From Deltaproteobacteria bacterium (lineage in GTDB: Bacteria > Myxococcota_A > Polyangia > Polyangiales > Ga0077539), in contig JADJAE010000034.1 in assembly GCA_016704445.1 (NCBI GenBank), forward strand, positions 1 to 64,000: a stretch of DNA of 64,000 nucleotides, given 5' to 3'. Positions within the stretch are counted from its first letter, which is position 1, and each line of letters starts with the position of its first letter. Under the pieces are notes generated by a model, which saw only the letters and a list, made by a program, of their open reading frames with translations, did no database searches and was not told the DNA's origin. Of the stretch, positions 28,494 through 37,293 are shown piece after piece. Made by a program: the position numbers and the translations under genes.

Positions 28494-29717
28494 TCACGAC
28501 GTCGAGCGCAGGTGCGAGGCGGGCACCCACCCCTCCGCCCCGGCGTCGAGCCGGATGCGGATCATCGCCGACTGCTTGTTCACCTCGAGCACCGTCGCCA
28601 TCTGGTACGGCCCTCCCTGCACCGACGCGTAGACCCGCTGCTGGACCATGGGCCACCGCACCTCCTGCGGCGCGACGGGCTGCGACCACGACTGCGGCCC
28701 GGTGGGAGCCGAGGGACCGCCCCACGAGCCCGGCATCGGGGCCACCTGCGTCGCCATGTGATACGGCGGGGCGGGCTGCGTCGCGACGTGCGGCGCAGGC
28801 GCGGCTTTTGGCGCGCCCCCGAGGATCGGCTCCAGCGCGTCCCACGTCAGCGAGGCGTTGGCGAAGCGCTGGTCCTGCTCGCGCACCACGCACCGGGCGA
28901 ACCACCCGTCGAAGCCCGCGGGCAGCAGGGCCGCGACGCCCATCTCCCGCGCCCTCAGCGACGCCGGGTCGAGGGGCTGCACCACCACCTCCAGCACCAG
29001 ACCGCCGACGCTGACCGTCCCGTCGGGCGCGTTGGCGCCGCGCCAGTACGAGACCCCGCTGAGCATCCGGTAGACCAGCAGCCCGAGGGCCCAGACGTCG
29101 GTGGCGGGGGTGATCGCGGCGCCGCGCTGGGTCTGCTCGGGCGCCATCCAGAGGGGCGATCCCATCGGGGTGGTGACCCTCGCCTCGCGCACCTCGTCGG
29201 AGATGAGCTTGGCGATGCCGAAGTCCATGACCTTGACCGTGAAGGCCACCCCGCGGCGTCGGGGCTTCTCGAGGAAGACGTTCTCGGGCTTGAGGTCGGA
29301 GTGCACGACGCCGATGGCGTGGCCCCGGCCGAGGGCGTCGCAGAGCTGATCGACGATGTCCGCCACCCCGGCGGGGGGAATGGTCTTGTGGCTCTCGATC
29401 ACGTGGTCGAGGTCGACGCCGTCGAGAAGCTCCATCACCAGGAAGGGCAGGCCCGTGCCCTCGTCGACCCCCGCGTCGACCACGTCGACCACGTTGTCGC
29501 TCTCGATGCGCGCGCCGATGCGGGCCTCGCGCTCGAAACGGTCGCGGCTCGCCTGGTCGCGCACCAGGTGAGGCAGCATCACCTTGAGCGCGCGGCGCTT
29601 GCCGGTGGTGACGTGCTCCACCACGTACACGGCGCCCATGCCGCCCTGGGAGAGGAGCCGCTCGACCTTGTACTCCCGATCGATGATCTGCCCGGGCTCG
29701 AGCGACAGCGTCTCCAT
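28494..29717 (-). CDS. Ser/Thr protein kinase with C-terminal SH3-like domain
   Basis: The intact 407-residue protein begins METLSLEPGQIIDREYKVER. The kinase domain has LLSQGGMGAVYVVEH (glycine loop), ALKVML (Lys), VVHSDLKPENVFL, KVMDFGIAKL and a GSPLWMAPEQTQRG activation segment. The usual HRD is HSD here; the catalytic Asp is retained, so it is probably active. After a Pro/Gln/Ala linker the last roughly 50 residues (VYASVQGGPYQMATVLEVNK, IRIRLDAGAEGWVPASHL) fold like an SH3/Tudor barrel. It resembles the pseudokinase at 54817 in the GFDGWFARCV stretch and the ALEPIL ending, indicating a common ancestor. Substrates are unknown. Confidence 0.8.
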   Translation of the reverse strand: METLSLEPGQIIDREYKVERLLSQGGMGAVYVVEHVTTGKRRALKVMLPHLVRDQASRDRFEREARIGARIESDNVVDVVDAGVDEGTGLPFLVMELLDGVDLDHVIESHKTIPPAGVADIVDQLCDALGRGHAIGVVHSDLKPENVFLEKPRRRGVAFTVKVMDFGIAKLISDEVREARVTTPMGSPLWMAPEQTQRGAAITPATDVWALGLLVYRMLSGVSYWRGANAPDGTVSVGGLVLEVVVQPLDPASLRAREMGVAALLPAGFDGWFARCVVREQDQRFANASLTWDALEPILGGAPKAAPAPHVATQPAPPYHMATQVAPMPGSWGGPSAPTGPQSWSQPVAPQEVRWPMVQQRVYASVQGGPYQMATVLEVNKQSAMIRIRLDAGAEGWVPASHLRSTS

Positions 29718-29822
29718 CGGGACGATCGTCGCAAGCCGCGGTCGACGCGGTCAACGCCGACCTCCATGATACCGCCGCTACTCCCGCCTCCGCGTCGAGC
29801 GCCTCGAGCGAAGGAGCGCCCG

Positions 29823-30518
29823 TCAGTTGCCGCCGAGCATCGACTGCGCGGCGGACTGCAGCGCGCTCGGACCGGCGCCGCCCTGCGTGGCCATCTCCGA
29901 GAGCCGGGTGAGCTCCGTGGGCGAGAAGGTCGGGTGATCGGGCGCCGCGGTGCGGTTGGCGCTGGTGATCGCGTTGGTGATCGACTGGAGCTGCTGGGGG
30001 TTGAGCCCCTGCGACACGAGCTGCCCGAGCTGCCTGAACTGCTCGGCGCTGGGCGCGGTGCTGGGGCGGGGATCGGCGGCGGTCGGCGTCGACGTGGTGT
30101 TCCCCTGGGTGGGGAGGGTGGGCATGACGACGCCGGGCAGCGCCACGGTCGGCAGCCCGAGGTTCGGCGAGGCTGCACCCGCCGGGGCCGCCGGGGAGGG
30201 AGCGCGAGGAGCGGACGGCGCGCGGGGAGCGGTCGGAGCCGCAGCTACGGGCGCGACGGCCACGGGAGCGACAGCCACGGGAGCGACGGCCACGGGGACA
30301 TCCGGCGTGGCCACCGCCACGGGGGCTACGACGGGCGTGGGCGTGGGCGCGCACTGGCAGGCCCCGAAGGTGCCGTCGTCCTGGCAGGTCTGGGCGCCCG
30401 TGGCGCCGGTGGTACAGGTGCACGGGTTGCTCGCGCCCGTGACGCAGGTCGAGGCGCGGTTGCGTTCGCAGCCGAGGCCCAGGAGGAGAACAACCGCGAG
30501 CGCGAGGGATGCCTTCAT
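29823..30518 (-). CDS. Putative lipoprotein with Cys motif and AVAPV repeats
   Basis: The ATG at 30518 gives MKASLALAVVLLLGLGCERN, a lipoprotein signal with GLGC. A Cys motif TCVTGASNPCTCTTGATGAQ then TCQDDGTFGACQC follows; the same C-x2-G...C-x-C-x2-G-x-T/R-G-A-Q-x-C pattern occurs in the FG-GAP lipoprotein at 25619. A repetitive AVAPV/VAVAP and Ala/Pro-rich stretch leads to a helical C-terminal half with LGQLVSQGLNPQQLQSITNA and LSEMATQGGAGPSALQSAAQ. Function is unknown. The gene faces away from the kinase at 30647. Confidence 0.55.
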   Translation of the reverse strand: MKASLALAVVLLLGLGCERNRASTCVTGASNPCTCTTGATGAQTCQDDGTFGACQCAPTPTPVVAPVAVATPDVPVAVAPVAVAPVAVAPVAAAPTAPRAPSAPRAPSPAAPAGAASPNLGLPTVALPGVVMPTLPTQGNTTSTPTAADPRPSTAPSAEQFRQLGQLVSQGLNPQQLQSITNAITSANRTAAPDHPTFSPTELTRLSEMATQGGAGPSALQSAAQSMLGGN

Positions 30519-30646
30519 GCCGGCGAGGCTACCGCAGGAGTCTGGCGAAGTAGACTTCTCCATCCGCGGGGCGATGAGACGATAGGCTCCAGTGCTCCAG
30601 GGGCGGGCGCGCTAGAGTGCCCGCCGTCCCCGATACCCCCCCTGAT

Positions 30647-32258
30647 ATGCCCCGCGCGGAAGCCACCACAGCCCGACCGTCTCCGCCCGGCCTCCTCGCG
30701 GCGATCGCCTCGGAGGACGAGCTCGCGGCCCTCGCGGCCCACATGGGCTCGCTGGGCTGGGAGCGCTGGGCCTGGTGCGTAGGCTTCGTCTTCGACGCCT
30801 TCGCCCTGTGGGTCATCTGGCCCGGGGGCTCGTGGCCCGTGGTGCTCCTCAGCCGCGCTCGGCGTCCCGCTGCAGCCCCTGGTCTCGTGGCTCGCCCGCA
30901 CCAGGCGTCTCCCGGTCCAGACGGGGGGCTACCTCACGCTGCTCTACACCGTCGTCACCGTCGCCCTCATGGCCATCCCGGCCGGCGGGATGGGCGGCCT
31001 CACCAGCCCCTACGTCTTCGCGCTGGTGTCCTTCGCGATGGCCGCGCCGCTGGTCGCGGACCTCCGCCGCTCTCGCCTCTTCGCCCTCTTCGCCTCGTGG
31101 TTCGTCACCTGGACCGCGCTCCTCGCCGCCGCCTCTCTCACCCACCCCGCCATCGCGCGGCAGTGGTCCGACGACCCGGCGCTCACCCTCTACCTGGGCC
31201 AGTGGCTCTTCCTCGCGCTCACCTACGTCGCCGGCATGGAGGCCACGCGGGAGATCGCCGCGCTCCGTCGCGAGCTGCGCGAGGCCCGCCGGCTCGCGGG
31301 CTACCGGCTGCAGGCGCGCCTCGGCGCTGGGGGCATGAACGAGGTGTGGCTCGCCTGGGACGACGCCCACGAGCGCGACGTGGCGCTGAAGATACTGCAC
31401 GACCGTCCCTCCGAGGCGGTCGCCCGGCGCTTCGAGCGCGAGGCCGAGGCGCTGCGGGCGCTCTCCTCGCCGCATACGGTTCGGGTGCTGGACTTCGGCG
31501 CCAGCGACGACGGCGTGCGCTTCCTGGCCATGGAGCGCCTGGTGGGCATCGACCTCGAGCGCCTGGTGCGCGAAGGCGGACCGATGCCCCCGGCGAGGGC
31601 GGTGCACCTCGCCCGGCAGGCGTGCAGCTCCCTGGGCGAGGCCCACCGCGCGGGCATCGTTCACCGCGACGTGAAGCCCTCCAACCTCTTCCTGAGCATG
31701 GGCGAGCGGGGCGACCACCTCACGGTGATCGACTTCGGCATCGCCCGCCGGGTGGACGCCCCCGAACCCCGCCTCACCGCGATCGGCGACGCCATCGGCA
31801 CGCCCCACTTCATCGCCCCGGAGTCCCTGCTCGGCGACGACTCCGACGCGCGCGGCGACCTCTACGGCCTCGGCGCCACGCTCTACTTCCTTCTCACCGG
31901 GACCCGCCCCTTCGAGGGCCTCACGGGCCTCGCGCTCGTCGGGGCCGTGAGCGGCTCCACGCCCGACCCGCCCTCGTCTCGCGCCCCGGCGGTCTCTCCT
32001 GCCCTCGACGCCGTGGTGCTCCGCTGCCTCGCCGCCGCGCCCGCCGACCGCTTCCCGGACATGGCCGCCCTCGACGCCGCCCTCGCCGCCCTCGACCTCG
32101 CCTGGACCCACGACGACGCGGCCACCTGCCACGCCCGCAGCGATCGCCCCTCGCCGAGGCCGGGCCTGCACGACGACCTCACCCGCCCCGAGCGCCGGCC
32201 CTCCGCGAGACCCGGGCTGCGCGTGGCCTCCGACCGCCCACCCCCGCGCGACCCCTAA
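30647..32258 (+). CDS. Ser/Thr protein kinase with N-terminal membrane domain (one frameshift)
   Basis: The protein begins MPRAEATTARPSPPGLLAAI. Hydrophobic segments follow (WAWCVGFVFDAFALWVIWPG, GYLTLLYTVVTVALMAIPAG, TSPYVFALVSFAMAAPLVAD, FALFASWFVTWTALLAAASL, LGQWLFLALTYVAGM), about five to six spans, then a helix into a kinase: LGAGGMNEVWLAW, ALKILH, IVHRDVKPSNLFL, TVIDFGIARR, GTPHFIAPESLLG. The catalytic Lys, HRD and DFG are intact. A single frame shift near 30850 joins VVLLS to LGVPLQPLVSWL and does not touch the kinase. The topology resembles other myxobacterial membrane-tethered kinases. The nth gene follows four bases after the stop, so the two are co-transcribed. Confidence 0.75.
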
Positions 32259-32262
32259 GGCC

Positions 32263-32976
32263 ATGACCGCCCTCTCCGACAAGGCCCGGCGCATCGAGGC
32301 GATCCTCGACGAGCTCCACCCCGCGCCGCCGATACCGCTCGACCACGTCGACCCGTTCACGCTGCTGGTGGCGGTCGCGCTCTCGGCGCAGACCACGGAC
32401 AAGAAGGTCAACCAGGTGACCCCCGCGCTCTTCGCCAGGGCGCCCACCCCGCAGGCGATGAGGGAGCTTTCCGTCGAGGAGATCCACGCGTTCATCCGCC
32501 AGGTGAACTTCGCCGGAACCAAGGCGAAGGCGCTGCGTCGCACGGCGGAGATCCTCTGCGACGAGCACGGGGGCGTGGTGCCGGCGAGCTTCGAGGCGCT
32601 GGTGGCGCTGCCGGGGGTCGGCAACAAGACCGCCAGCGTGGTGATGGGTCAGGCCTTCGGGGAGGAGACCTTCCCGGTGGACACGCACATCCTCCGGCTC
32701 GCGCACCGCTGGGGGCTCTCGAAGGGGCGCACCCCCGACGAGGTCTCCGCCGACCTCAAGCGCGTCTTCGCCCACTCCTCCTGGAACAAGCTCCACCTCC
32801 AGATCATCTACTTCGGCCGCTCGCACTGCCCTGCGCTGCGGCACGACCTCACGAAGTGTCCGATCTGCTCCTGGGCGGCCTCGAAGGCGCGCATCGCCGC
32901 GGAGTCTCGCGGGCTCACGAAGCCCGGCGCAGCAGCGAAGAAGAAGCGGGCGTCGCGACGAGGGATCAGCCCGTAG
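32263..32976 (+). CDS. nth: Endonuclease III
   Basis: The 237-residue protein removes oxidised pyrimidines from DNA and nicks the resulting site in base-excision repair. The helix-hairpin-helix LPGVGNKTASVV holds the catalytic Lys and VDTHILRLAHRWGL holds the catalytic Asp. HPFxLLV-like DPFTLLVAVALSAQTTDKKV is the usual N-terminal signature. The C-terminal iron-sulphur loop is altered: HCPALRHDLTKCPIC has only three Cys with a C-x9-C-x2-C spacing, and the fourth Cys is missing, so the 4Fe-4S cluster may be absent. It starts ATG 4 bases after the kinase stop, and its end overlaps the convergent DUF4351-like gene by 11 bases. Confidence 0.9.
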   Translation: MTALSDKARRIEAILDELHPAPPIPLDHVDPFTLLVAVALSAQTTDKKVNQVTPALFARAPTPQAMRELSVEEIHAFIRQVNFAGTKAKALRRTAEILCDEHGGVVPASFEALVALPGVGNKTASVVMGQAFGEETFPVDTHILRLAHRWGLSKGRTPDEVSADLKRVFAHSSWNKLHLQIIYFGRSHCPALRHDLTKCPICSWAASKARIAAESRGLTKPGAAAKKKRASRRGISP

Positions 32977-33868
32977 CGCGGGCGAGCCAGCTTTCGAGGA
33001 CGTGGGCGTCGAGGTCGAGGGCGTCGTCGAGGGCGCGATCACCGAGCTGGGCGAGGCGCTCGCGGAGGGCCTCGCGTTCGACGGTCGAGAGTTCGCGACG
33101 GAGGCGACGTTCGACGATGCGGGCGAGCGCGAAGAGCGTGCCCTCGGTGCGGCCCTGCGAAAGGCCCTGCGAAAGGCCCTGCGAAAGACCCTCGGCGCGG
33201 CAGCGGCGCTCGAGTTCCTCGACAAACGGGAGCTGTCTCATGAGCTCATCCTCTTCCTGTTCGTTCAGCGTTCCGCGGTCGCGAGCGATGTGCAGTTCTA
33301 CCACCCGGCGCACCAGCGCGTCGCGCACCTCCCCGGCCGGTGTCTGTTGCAGGTCGAGCAGCGCGCGCCGCAGCGTCGCTCCGGCGCCCATCAGCCGCAG
33401 CGCGAGCGTGTCCTCGTCCTCTACCAGCTCCGAGAGCACCACGATCCACAACGGCAGCGACTCGCCCAGGTCGTAGAACCCTCTCGGCCACCCCTCAGAG
33501 GCCAGCGCGCGGAGCGATCGCAGCGCCCCGTCGGGTCGCCCCGCGCAGAGCAGCCAGGCTCGCTCCGCTGCGGGCCGGTGGGCGAGCGCCCGGGCGTGCC
33601 GGTGGTTGAGCAGCTTGCGCAGGCACGCGGTGACCTCCGCGGCGCCGGGCGCCTCGTGGAAGGGCTCGAAGAGGCAGCAGCGGTCGCTCATGCGCCCCAG
33701 CAGGCCCAGCGCCCGGCGGGCCGCGTCGTGCGACGGGTCGGGCTCGAACAGCACGTCGGCGCGCTGGGACTTGAGCGCTGGCACCTCGAACTCGGTCTCC
33801 ACACGGCCGTGCGCGGAGAGCAGCAGGTCGAGGACGTCCTTGGCGAACTGATCGAAGAGCGACGACAC
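32966..33868 (-). CDS. Rpn/DUF4351-like PD-(D/E)XK protein
   Basis: From GTG at 33868 the 300-residue protein reads MSSLFDQFAKDVLDLLLSAH. The segment VETEFEVPALKSQRADVLFE resembles the E...D core of the PD-(D/E)XK proteins near the Rpn/DUF4351 families, which are abundant in myxobacteria and cyanobacteria. The centre is helical. Three near-identical GLSQ repeats (ERRCRAEGLSQGLSQGLSQG) and a C-terminal helix RERLAQLGDRALDDALDLDA are typical of these proteins. Family members promote recombination in enterobacteria; here the role is unknown. It overlaps the convergent nth gene by 11 bases. Confidence 0.5.
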   Translation of the reverse strand: MSSLFDQFAKDVLDLLLSAHGRVETEFEVPALKSQRADVLFEPDPSHDAARRALGLLGRMSDRCCLFEPFHEAPGAAEVTACLRKLLNHRHARALAHRPAAERAWLLCAGRPDGALRSLRALASEGWPRGFYDLGESLPLWIVVLSELVEDEDTLALRLMGAGATLRRALLDLQQTPAGEVRDALVRRVVELHIARDRGTLNEQEEDELMRQLPFVEELERRCRAEGLSQGLSQGLSQGRTEGTLFALARIVERRLRRELSTVEREALRERLAQLGDRALDDALDLDAHVLESWLARATG

Positions 33869-33930
33869 GGCGACCCGTGACAGAGCGCGAGACGTGCCAT
33901 GGCGAATCGTCGAAGATCACCGCAGAAGAA

Positions 33931-34016
33931 CGGGTGGCGGCGGGTGGCGGCGGGTGGCGGCGGGTGGCGATGTCGAGCGCTCGTCATCCCGATGTCGAGC
34001 GCTCGACACTACCCGG
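33931..34016. repeat. 10-base tandem repeat and paired palindromes
   Basis: Four copies of CGGGTGGCGG run from 33931 to 33969. They are followed by two copies of the perfect palindrome TCGAGCGCTCGA or a near match (33972 and 33994 regions), each after GATG. The 153-base gap lies upstream of the Rpn/DUF4351-like gene and downstream of the AstD-like gene, so it may hold the promoter of the former. Confidence 0.6.
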
Positions 34017-34021
34017 GCCGC

Positions 34022-35475
34022 TTACCCCTTCGTGACGGCCATCGGGTAGGCGCAGTACAGCGTCGAGAACGCCCCCGCGGGCCGGTGGTTGCCGCTGTTC
34101 TTCACACCCCCGAAGGGGAGCCTGCTCGACGCGCCCACGGTGGGAGCGTTCCAGCTCAGGCCGCCCACGTGGAGCGCCCTGGCGGCGTGCTCGAAGCTCG
34201 CCTCGCTCTGCGTCCACACCCCCGCGGTGAGCCCGTAGTCGGTGTCGTTGGCGACCGCGATGGCCTCCTCCACGTCATCGACCACGTACACCGCGAGGTC
34301 GGGACCGAAGGCCTCCTCTCGCTGATACGCGCTGCGCTTCTCCCGGCGCTCCACCCGCCGGACCCGCGGCGTCGCGTAGCACCCCCGGTGCGCCCTGCCC
34401 TCCCAGCTCACCGCCGCCTCCGCCGGGGCGATCACCGCGACGGCGCCCTCCTCCTCGGCGAGCCGCTGCAGCGCCTCGAACCTCTCCAGCGCCCTCGGCG
34501 ACGCCAGCGGCCCGCAGAACGCCGCCGGATCGAGCGGGTGCCCCACGACCAGCGCCGCCGCGCGGCGAGCGACCTCCTCGATGAAGCGATCGGCGATGCC
34601 TCGGGTGACGACGAGCCGCGACGCGCAGGTGCAGCGCTGCCCGCTGGTGCTGAAGGCGCTCAGCACCACGTCCTCGACGGCCTTCTCGAAGGGCGCGTCG
34701 TCGAGCACCACGGCGGCGTTCTTCCCCCCGAGCTCAAGCGCGAGGATGCGCCCGGGCGTGCTCACGTTGACCCGCCGCAGCTTCTCTCCGACGCCGTACG
34801 ACCCGGTGAAGAGCACCCCGTCGACGCCCTGATGCCCTCCCAGCGCGGCGCCCACGATGCCGTCCCCCTGCACCAGGTTGAACACCCCGCTCGGGAAGCC
34901 CACGGACTCGACCACCCCCTCGCATAGACGGCCGCGCATCCGGGCGTGATCTCGCTCGGCTTGAACACCACCGTGTTGCCCATGAGCAGCGCCGGGACGA
35001 TGTGCCCGTGCGGCAGGTGCAGCGGGAAGTTGAAGGGCCCCAGCACCGCCAGCACGCCGTGCGGCCGCCAGCGCCAGGAGAAGCGCGCGTCGAGGGTGGC
35101 GTCGCGCACGAGCGAGAGGCCCTCGGTGAGGGTGATGTCGACCTTGGCGATCATGGCCTTCACCTCCGCGCGGGCCTCGCGGATGACCTTCCCCATCTCC
35201 CGGGAGATGGCCAGGGCGAGGGCGTTCTCGTGCTGCGCGATGGCGTCGCGGAGCCGGGTGAGGAAGCCGATGCGCGCGTCGAGGCCGAGGGCGTCCCACG
35301 AGGGCTGCGCGGCGCGGGCGGAGGCGACGGCGTCGTCGACGTGGGAGAGCTCGAAGGCGTAGGGCGGCAGCGCGTCGTCGAGGTCGGCGGGCGCGGCACG
35401 GGTGAGCACCCCGTCGGGCGCCTCGACCGGTACCCAGGCGCCGCGAATGAAGGAGCCGGTGTCGTCGGGGATCAT
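34022..35475 (-). CDS. astD: AstD-type succinylglutamate-semialdehyde dehydrogenase (one frameshift)
   Basis: The protein oxidises an aldehyde to the acid with NAD. The start MIPDDTGSFIRGAWVPVEAP leads to GPFNFPLHLPHGHIVPALLM, a hallmark of AstD, then NTVVFKPSEITP, FTGSYGVGEKL, ELGGKNAAVVLD, the catalytic Cys in GQRCTCASRL, and EEAFGPDLAVYVVDD. The C-terminus NSGNHRPAGAFSTLYCAYPM also matches AstD. One frame shift near 34915 joins PGCAAVYAE and GVVESVGF. The other arginine-succinyltransferase genes (astA, astB, astC) are absent here; a distant AstE-like gene lies at 5563. Reassignment to a related semialdehyde dehydrogenase is possible. Confidence 0.75.
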
Positions 35476-35526
35476 GCGACCCCGGATGGTACTCCCACCC
35501 TCCGGCGTCACCAGACGTTCGGAGCC

Positions 35527-36342
35527 TTACGTCGGCTCGGCGGGAGCGGCGGCTGCCACGAGGTGCTCCCGCACGTGGGCGAGGCAGAAGTTGGTGGGCT
35601 TGCCGCAGCGCTCGCAGGTGCACACGCGAAACTCCACAGTGCGGTCTTCGTCGGTGACGCCGCAGGTCGCGCACACGCGCTGCCTCGTCACCGTGGGTTC
35701 CTGCGCCTCGCGGTGCGCCTCGACCACCTGGGTGGCCTTGCGCTGCCGGGTGCGCAGCGCCTGCCAGAGCCCCGGCCCGAAGAAGAGCAGGTAGTTGCTG
35801 AGGGCCACCAGGGGGAAGACCTTGCTCGCCCCTGGCAGCGTCGCGGAGCGCCACGCGAGCAGCGCGACCTCCACGTACGCGAGCCACTTCAGCCGCATGG
35901 GGATCACCAGCAGCATCACCTGCCGCTCGGGGTCGAGGGTGGCGACGGCGAGCAGCAGCGACAGCAGCAGGTACTCGTTGGTCGCCGGGACCCCGAGGCC
36001 CAGCGAGAGGGCCGCGGTGCCGACGATGCCCACGAACCAGTACGCGAGGTAGCGCACGCCGCCCCACTCGCGCTCGAGGAAGGTGCCCATCATGTGGGTC
36101 CACCAGAGGGCGAGCGCGAGGAAGATGGGCGTGGAGGTGGGAGGCAGCGCGACGAAGGTCAGCAGCCGCCAGACCTGGCCCTGGGCGACCTTCGCGGCGT
36201 CGAGGGAGATGTAATCGAGGAAGCCGGGGCGGAGCTGATCGAGGAGCCAGCTCAGCCCCTGGAGGCCGATGAGGGCGAGGGTGAGATTCGGGGGAACGTA
36301 GCGCCCGAAGCGGCGATCGAGGCGATCGAGCCAGGAGGACAT
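35527..36342 (-). CDS. Rhomboid-like membrane protein with C-terminal zinc ribbon
   Basis: The 271-residue protein has about five membrane spans in its first 170 residues (LTLALIGLQGLSWLLDQLRP, LTFVALPPTSTPIFLALALW, YLAYWFVGIVGTAALSLGLG, YLLLSLLLAVATLD, LAYVEVALLAW). The order and the WGGVRYLAYWF segment fit the rhomboid/Derlin fold. I do not see the catalytic Gly-x-Ser-x-Gly serine or a paired His, so it may be an inactive rhomboid. The last 60 residues have six Cys in a paired arrangement (CATCG, CTCERCGKPTNFCLAHVREH), a probable zinc ribbon. The ATG at 36342 was preferred over the preceding TTG codon. It precedes the AstD-like gene on the same strand. Confidence 0.6.
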   Translation of the reverse strand: MSSWLDRLDRRFGRYVPPNLTLALIGLQGLSWLLDQLRPGFLDYISLDAAKVAQGQVWRLLTFVALPPTSTPIFLALALWWTHMMGTFLEREWGGVRYLAYWFVGIVGTAALSLGLGVPATNEYLLLSLLLAVATLDPERQVMLLVIPMRLKWLAYVEVALLAWRSATLPGASKVFPLVALSNYLLFFGPGLWQALRTRQRKATQVVEAHREAQEPTVTRQRVCATCGVTDEDRTVEFRVCTCERCGKPTNFCLAHVREHLVAAAAPAEPT

Positions 36343-36369
36343 CAACTGTCCCCTAGCACAGACCCGCTC

Positions 36370-37293
36370 TCAGTCTTCGTCGTCGTCGCGCCAGCTCTTC
36401 TCCTCGCGGTAACGCCGACCGCTCGCGCCCGCCGTCGCGCCCGCGGCGCCCGGACGGCCGCGGCCGTCGCCTTCACCCTCCTTGCGCTTGCGCTGGTTGG
36501 CGAGGCCCACGCGGCCGCCGGGAGGCGACGGAGGACCGAAGTTGCTGCCCGGCGCGCCGCCGAAGGTGCGCGGGGGCGGACGATCGCCGCCCGTGCCGGT
36601 GAAGCCGCCAGGGCCGCCGGCGCCCATCGGGGCCCCGGGGGTGCCCTTCGGGTGCGCCAGGTTGATGATCAGCCGACGGCTGCGGAGCTCGGCGTTCTTG
36701 AGCTGGTCGATGGCGGCGTTTGCGGCCTCGGCGGTCGCGAGCGTCACGAAGCCGAAGCCGCGCTTGCGGCCGTCCTGGTCGAGGGGCAGGTGCACTCGCG
36801 CCACGGGGCCGGCCCCGAGCTCGTTGAGCAGCACCTCGATCTCCTCCTGCGTCGCGTCGTACGGGAGGTTGCCCACGTAGAGCGTGCGGTCAGGCGCCGG
36901 ACCACCGGCCATCTCGCGCCGCGGACGATCTTCCCGAGGAGCCCCGTAGCCACCGCCCATCGGGGCGCCCATGCCGCCGCCCATCGGGGCGCCCATGCCG
37001 CCGCCCATCGGGCGCTCGCCGCGCGCCGGGGGCTCGGCCTGGAAGGGACGCACGGAGATGGTGCGGCCATCGACGATGCGACCGTCGAGCACCGAGCGGG
37101 CACGATCGGCCTCCTCTTCGCTACCCAGCCGGACGAAGGCGAACCCACGCGGGCGCCCCGACATCCGATCGCGGGGCAGCGTGAGCTCCGCAGACTGTGC
37201 TCCCGACTCGAGGAAGAGGCCGCGCAGATCCTCCTCCGTCACGCTGTCAGGCAAACCGGCCACAAACAGCTTACGCGCGTCTTCGTTCGACAT
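36370..37293 (-). CDS. RNA-binding protein with two RRM domains
   Basis: The 307-residue protein has two RNA recognition motifs. The first has RNP2 KLFVAGLPDSVTEEDLRGLF and RNP1 GRPRGFAFVRLG; the second has RNP2 RTLYVGNLPYDATQEEIEVL and RNP1 RKRGFGFVTLA. A linker of MGGGMGAPMGGG repeats (coding the same units at about 36960-37010) separates them, and the tail is Arg/Gly/Pro-rich. Single-RRM proteins are common in cyanobacteria, and myxobacteria encode several; they bind single-stranded RNA and often respond to cold. Which RNAs are bound is not known. The rhomboid-like gene follows 27 bases later on the same strand. Confidence 0.85.
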   Translation of the reverse strand: MSNEDARKLFVAGLPDSVTEEDLRGLFLESGAQSAELTLPRDRMSGRPRGFAFVRLGSEEEADRARSVLDGRIVDGRTISVRPFQAEPPARGERPMGGGMGAPMGGGMGAPMGGGYGAPREDRPRREMAGGPAPDRTLYVGNLPYDATQEEIEVLLNELGAGPVARVHLPLDQDGRKRGFGFVTLATAEAANAAIDQLKNAELRSRRLIINLAHPKGTPGAPMGAGGPGGFTGTGGDRPPPRTFGGAPGSNFGPPSPPGGRVGLANQRKRKEGEGDGRGRPGAAGATAGASGRRYREEKSWRDDDED

